From contig SXOM01000604.1 in assembly GCA_005776735.1 (NCBI GenBank), positions 1 through 6,251 on the forward strand: DNA of 6,251 nt, in the 5' to 3' direction. Origin of the DNA: Pseudomonadota bacterium. GTDB taxonomy: Bacteria > Myxococcota_A > UBA796 > SXON01. The stretch's first letter is position 1, and every line of letters starts with the position of its first letter. Below the pieces are notes generated by a model. It searched no databases. It worked only from the letters and a program-made list of their open reading frames with translations, and was not told where the DNA came from. This document shows, in pieces, positions 5,993 to 6,251 of this stretch. The position numbers and the translations under genes were made by a program.

Positions 5993-6251
5993 GGTACGAC
6001 TCCTCCCAGATGTGGGTGCCGGTGAGCAACGGATAACGCCGCCGAAGGTGATCGCGGGCCATCGACTCGCGCATCGCCTCCCAGTCCGCGTCGTCGTAGA
6101 GCGCCCGCGACCCGCCGAGCGCCGCGTCGGCGTCGGCCAGGAGCGCCTCGCGCGGGCCGCGCTCCCACGCTTCGTCGAAGAACCGGGCGGCGCGAGCGCA
6201 CGCCAGGCGCGCGCGGTGGTCGGCGTCGTCGCGGGGCAGCGCCGCGAGCTC
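5979..6251 (-). CDS. C-terminal 90 residues of an unidentified protein (N-terminus beyond right edge)
   Basis: An open frame enters from the right edge and stops at TGA 5981-5979, inside the start of the DnaC-like gene. Codons use G or C at nearly every third position, as in the neighbouring genes, which supports coding; the competing frame over the same stretch gives an Arg-rich translation typical of a shadow. The visible part is highly charged and probably helical, rich in Ala, Arg, Asp and Glu, with no membrane segment and no motif I recognise. It ends in an aromatic stretch (RRRYPLLTGTHIWEESYRG). The strong ribosome-binding site for the next gene lies within its last codons, so the two are almost certainly co-expressed. 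A replication or DNA-handling partner of the ATPase is plausible from context only. Confidence 0.7.
   Translation of the reverse strand, partial: ELAALPRDDADHRARLACARAARFFDEAWERGPREALLADADAALGGSRALYDDADWEAMRESMARDHLRRRYPLLTGTHIWEESYRGVE
6000..6006 (-). promoter_or_regulatory. Strong Shine-Dalgarno that fixes the GTG start of the DnaC-like gene
   Basis: GGAGGAG reads on the minus strand from 6006 to 6000, seven bases before the GTG at 5992-5990. It is the best ribosome-binding site in the window and lies within the coding sequence of the upstream gene. It supports the GTG start over an out-of-frame ATG at 5982. Confidence 0.8.

Noticed and set aside
5252..6025. Plus-strand open frame of 257 codons opposite the DnaC-like ATPase
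   Set aside because: The opposite strand carries complete Walker A, Walker B and sensor 1 motifs with a strong ribosome-binding site. The plus-strand translation is featureless.

Overview
The window is very GC-rich, and nearly every third codon position in the real genes is G or C. One protein (1006-1437, minus strand) ends in a sequence resembling the MYXO-CTERM surface-sorting tail: Gly-Cys, a hydrophobic stretch, then an Arg cluster. With the high GC and the large envelope proteins, this suggests a member of the Myxococcota (the former deltaproteobacterial myxobacteria) or a close relative. I see no tRNA, rRNA, insertion sequence or CRISPR array. It reads as ordinary chromosomal DNA, densely packed and arranged in short transcription units of alternating direction.

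Layout. At the left edge is the N-terminal part of a radical SAM enzyme (minus strand, running off the window). It is divergent from a small cysteine-containing lipoprotein candidate (538-978, plus), with only 35 bases between their starts. That gene converges on a minus-strand gene for a small secreted protein with a single PKD-type domain and a MYXO-CTERM-like tail (1006-1437). A 67-base divergent spacer containing an interrupted dyad (1443-1483) separates it from a two-gene plus-strand operon. The operon encodes a PspA/IM30-type membrane-remodelling coiled-coil protein (1505-2224) and, five bases later, a 996-residue GT-C-type membrane glycosyltransferase-like protein (2230-5220). The latter carries a C-terminal beta-sandwich, an Ala/Pro/Glu-rich insert and a TPR-like helical tail. 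It overlaps tail-to-tail by 20 bases with a minus-strand DnaC/IstB-type AAA+ ATPase that has an N-terminal cysteine cluster (5201-5992). That gene in turn overlaps by 14 bases the end of an unidentified gene entering from the right edge (5979-6251).

How the genes may work together. The lipoprotein, the PKD/MYXO-CTERM protein, PspA and the glycosyltransferase are all envelope-associated by sequence, so the middle of the window looks like an envelope-maintenance or surface-glycan neighbourhood. The close pspA-glycosyltransferase spacing is the strongest evidence for a functional link. The helicase-loader-like ATPase and its overlapping upstream gene form a separate unit, probably in DNA replication or repair, with no evident tie to the envelope genes. 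I see no convincing undescribed multi-gene system. The most unusual items are the domain architecture of the glycosyltransferase, its coupling to pspA, and the overlapping gene ends.
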